Assembly (NCBI GenBank): GCA_024688225.1
Contig: JAILEI010000204.1
Span: forward strand, 1-49,501
Direction of reading: 5' to 3'
DNA from: Succinivibrionaceae bacterium
Lineage (GTDB): Bacteria; Pseudomonadota; Gammaproteobacteria; Enterobacterales; Succinivibrionaceae
DNA: 49,501 bases
Positions 48,437-49,501 of the stretch are shown here, piece by piece. The notes beneath the pieces were generated by a model that saw only the letters and a list, made by a program, of their open reading frames with translations, was not told the origin of the DNA and did not search any database. How positions within the stretch are numbered: position 1 is the first letter of the stretch; the number at the start of each line of letters is the position of its first letter. Position numbers and translations under genes: made by a program.

Positions 48437-49501
48437 CTACACGAAGTCATCGCCGCCGCCGTGGCCGAGCATGATCTCGCCCTTGTCAGCAAGCTTGTGG
48501 GCAATGGTGAGGATTTCCTTCTGCGCGCTCTCAACATCGGAGAGCTTGGTGGGACCCATGGCCGCCAGATCCTCCTTCATCGAGGCCGCGGCACGCGAGG
48601 ACATGTTCTTGAACATCTTCTCGCGGAGCTTGTCGTCCGCGCCCTTGAGCGCCTTCTCGAGCACGTCGTTGGGCGCCTCGCGCAGGATGCTCTGGATGGA
48701 GCGGTCGTCCACGTCGATGAGGTTGTCGAACACGAACATGAGATCCTTGATCGCGTTGCCCATCTCCTTGTCCTGGGCGCTGATGGCATCCATGATCTGG
48801 CTCTCGGTGTTGGTGTCGAGGAAGTTCATGATGCCCGCGGCGCTCTTGAGGCCGCCAATCTTGGCGGTCTTGGCGCCGGCGCTTCCGGCAAACTGCTTTT
48901 CCATGATTTCGTTGAGCTCCTGCAGCGCCGCCGGCTGGACTTCCTCCAGCGTGGCGATGCGCATGATTAGGTCGATGCGGGTCTGCTCCCGGAACTGGGA
49001 GAGGATCTGGGCGCTCTGCTCGGGCTCGAGGTAGGAAAGCACAATGGTCTGGATCTGGGGGTGCTCGTTCTGGATGATGGTGGCCACCTGGCGCGCGTCC
49101 ATCCACTTGAGCGAGTCGAGGCCCCTGGAGCCTGAGGTAAGGGAAATCTGGTCGATGACGTTGGTGGCGCGATCCTGGCCCAGCGCCGCGGTGAGGGCGT
49201 TGCGCACAAAGTCCGGGGAGCCAAGGCCGATGTTGGAGTGCTTGGTGATGGAGGAGAGGAAGGTCTTGTGCACGGCATTGACCTTGGCCTGGTCCATCTG
49301 GGTAATCTCCGCCATGCGCACGCCCAGGCGCTGCACCTGCTTGGGCTGGAGGTTGCGGAAAATCTGCGCCGCGTCATCCTCGTTGAGCGACAGCATCAGG
49401 ATGGAGGCCTTGTCGATGCCGTCCATGTCGCGGATGGCGGCCTTCTCCTCATCGGTTAATTCAAGGCCGGCCGCCGCGGGGGGCACCGCGGGGGCCGGGG
49501 C
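48437..49501 (-). CDS. fliG: flagellar motor switch protein FliG (5' end runs off the window)
   Basis: DGIDKASILMLSLNEDDAAQIFRNLQ, EHPQIQTIVLSYLEPEQSAQIL; frame stays open to 49501, and the track's 49486 start is an internal GTG. Confidence 0.96.
   Translation of the reverse strand, partial: APAPAVPPAAAGLELTDEEKAAIRDMDGIDKASILMLSLNEDDAAQIFRNLQPKQVQRLGVRMAEITQMDQAKVNAVHKTFLSSITKHSNIGLGSPDFVRNALTAALGQDRATNVIDQISLTSGSRGLDSLKWMDARQVATIIQNEHPQIQTIVLSYLEPEQSAQILSQFREQTRIDLIMRIATLEEVQPAALQELNEIMEKQFAGSAGAKTAKIGGLKSAAGIMNFLDTNTESQIMDAISAQDKEMGNAIKDLMFVFDNLIDVDDRSIQSILREAPNDVLEKALKGADDKLREKMFKNMSSRAAASMKEDLAAMGPTKLSDVESAQKEILTIAHKLADKGEIMLGHGGGDDFV

Overview
This is a GC-rich chromosomal segment. The gene complement and synteny (bamC-purC, queF-ppnN, endA, maoP/DUF413, lysC, fliG-to-fliR) point to a Gammaproteobacterium. 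A Succinivibrionaceae/Aeromonadales-like anaerobe is possible, but that is inference. I support 48 protein-coding genes and found no tRNA, rRNA, CRISPR array or transposase. Main blocks: (1) envelope and transport genes: ABC exporter, DUF2333, aminotransferase, MATE, LpxL/M-type acyltransferase, amino-acid ABC permease and ATPase; (2) a DtxR-type and a Fur-like regulator beside an uncharacterised four-gene operon with Sel1, pRiA4b-ORF3-like and cold-shock-like/TM proteins; (3) flagellin, purC, bamC, glnS, maoP, azlCD, lysC, fliD, sodB; (4) a carbon-metabolism cluster: fba, pgk, tkt, DUF945, talC; (5) metK, endA, queF, ppnN; (6) the flagellar export/switch block fliG-H-I-J-K-L-M-N-O-P-Q-R, with fliG running off the right edge. 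The observations I rate highest are: a strong bias to TAG stop codons (28 TAG, 18 TGA, 2 TAA by direct reading); three near-identical sigma-28-type promoters (TAAA-N15/16-GCCGTTAAG) before a YjfB-like small ORF, flagellin and fliD; a sigma-54-type promoter (TGGCAAG-N4-TTGCA) splitting the fliG-R block before fliK; a Fur-like protein without the usual metal ligands; a cysteine-containing flagellin; and the four-gene operon. All family calls come from reading the translations by eye. No database search was run.
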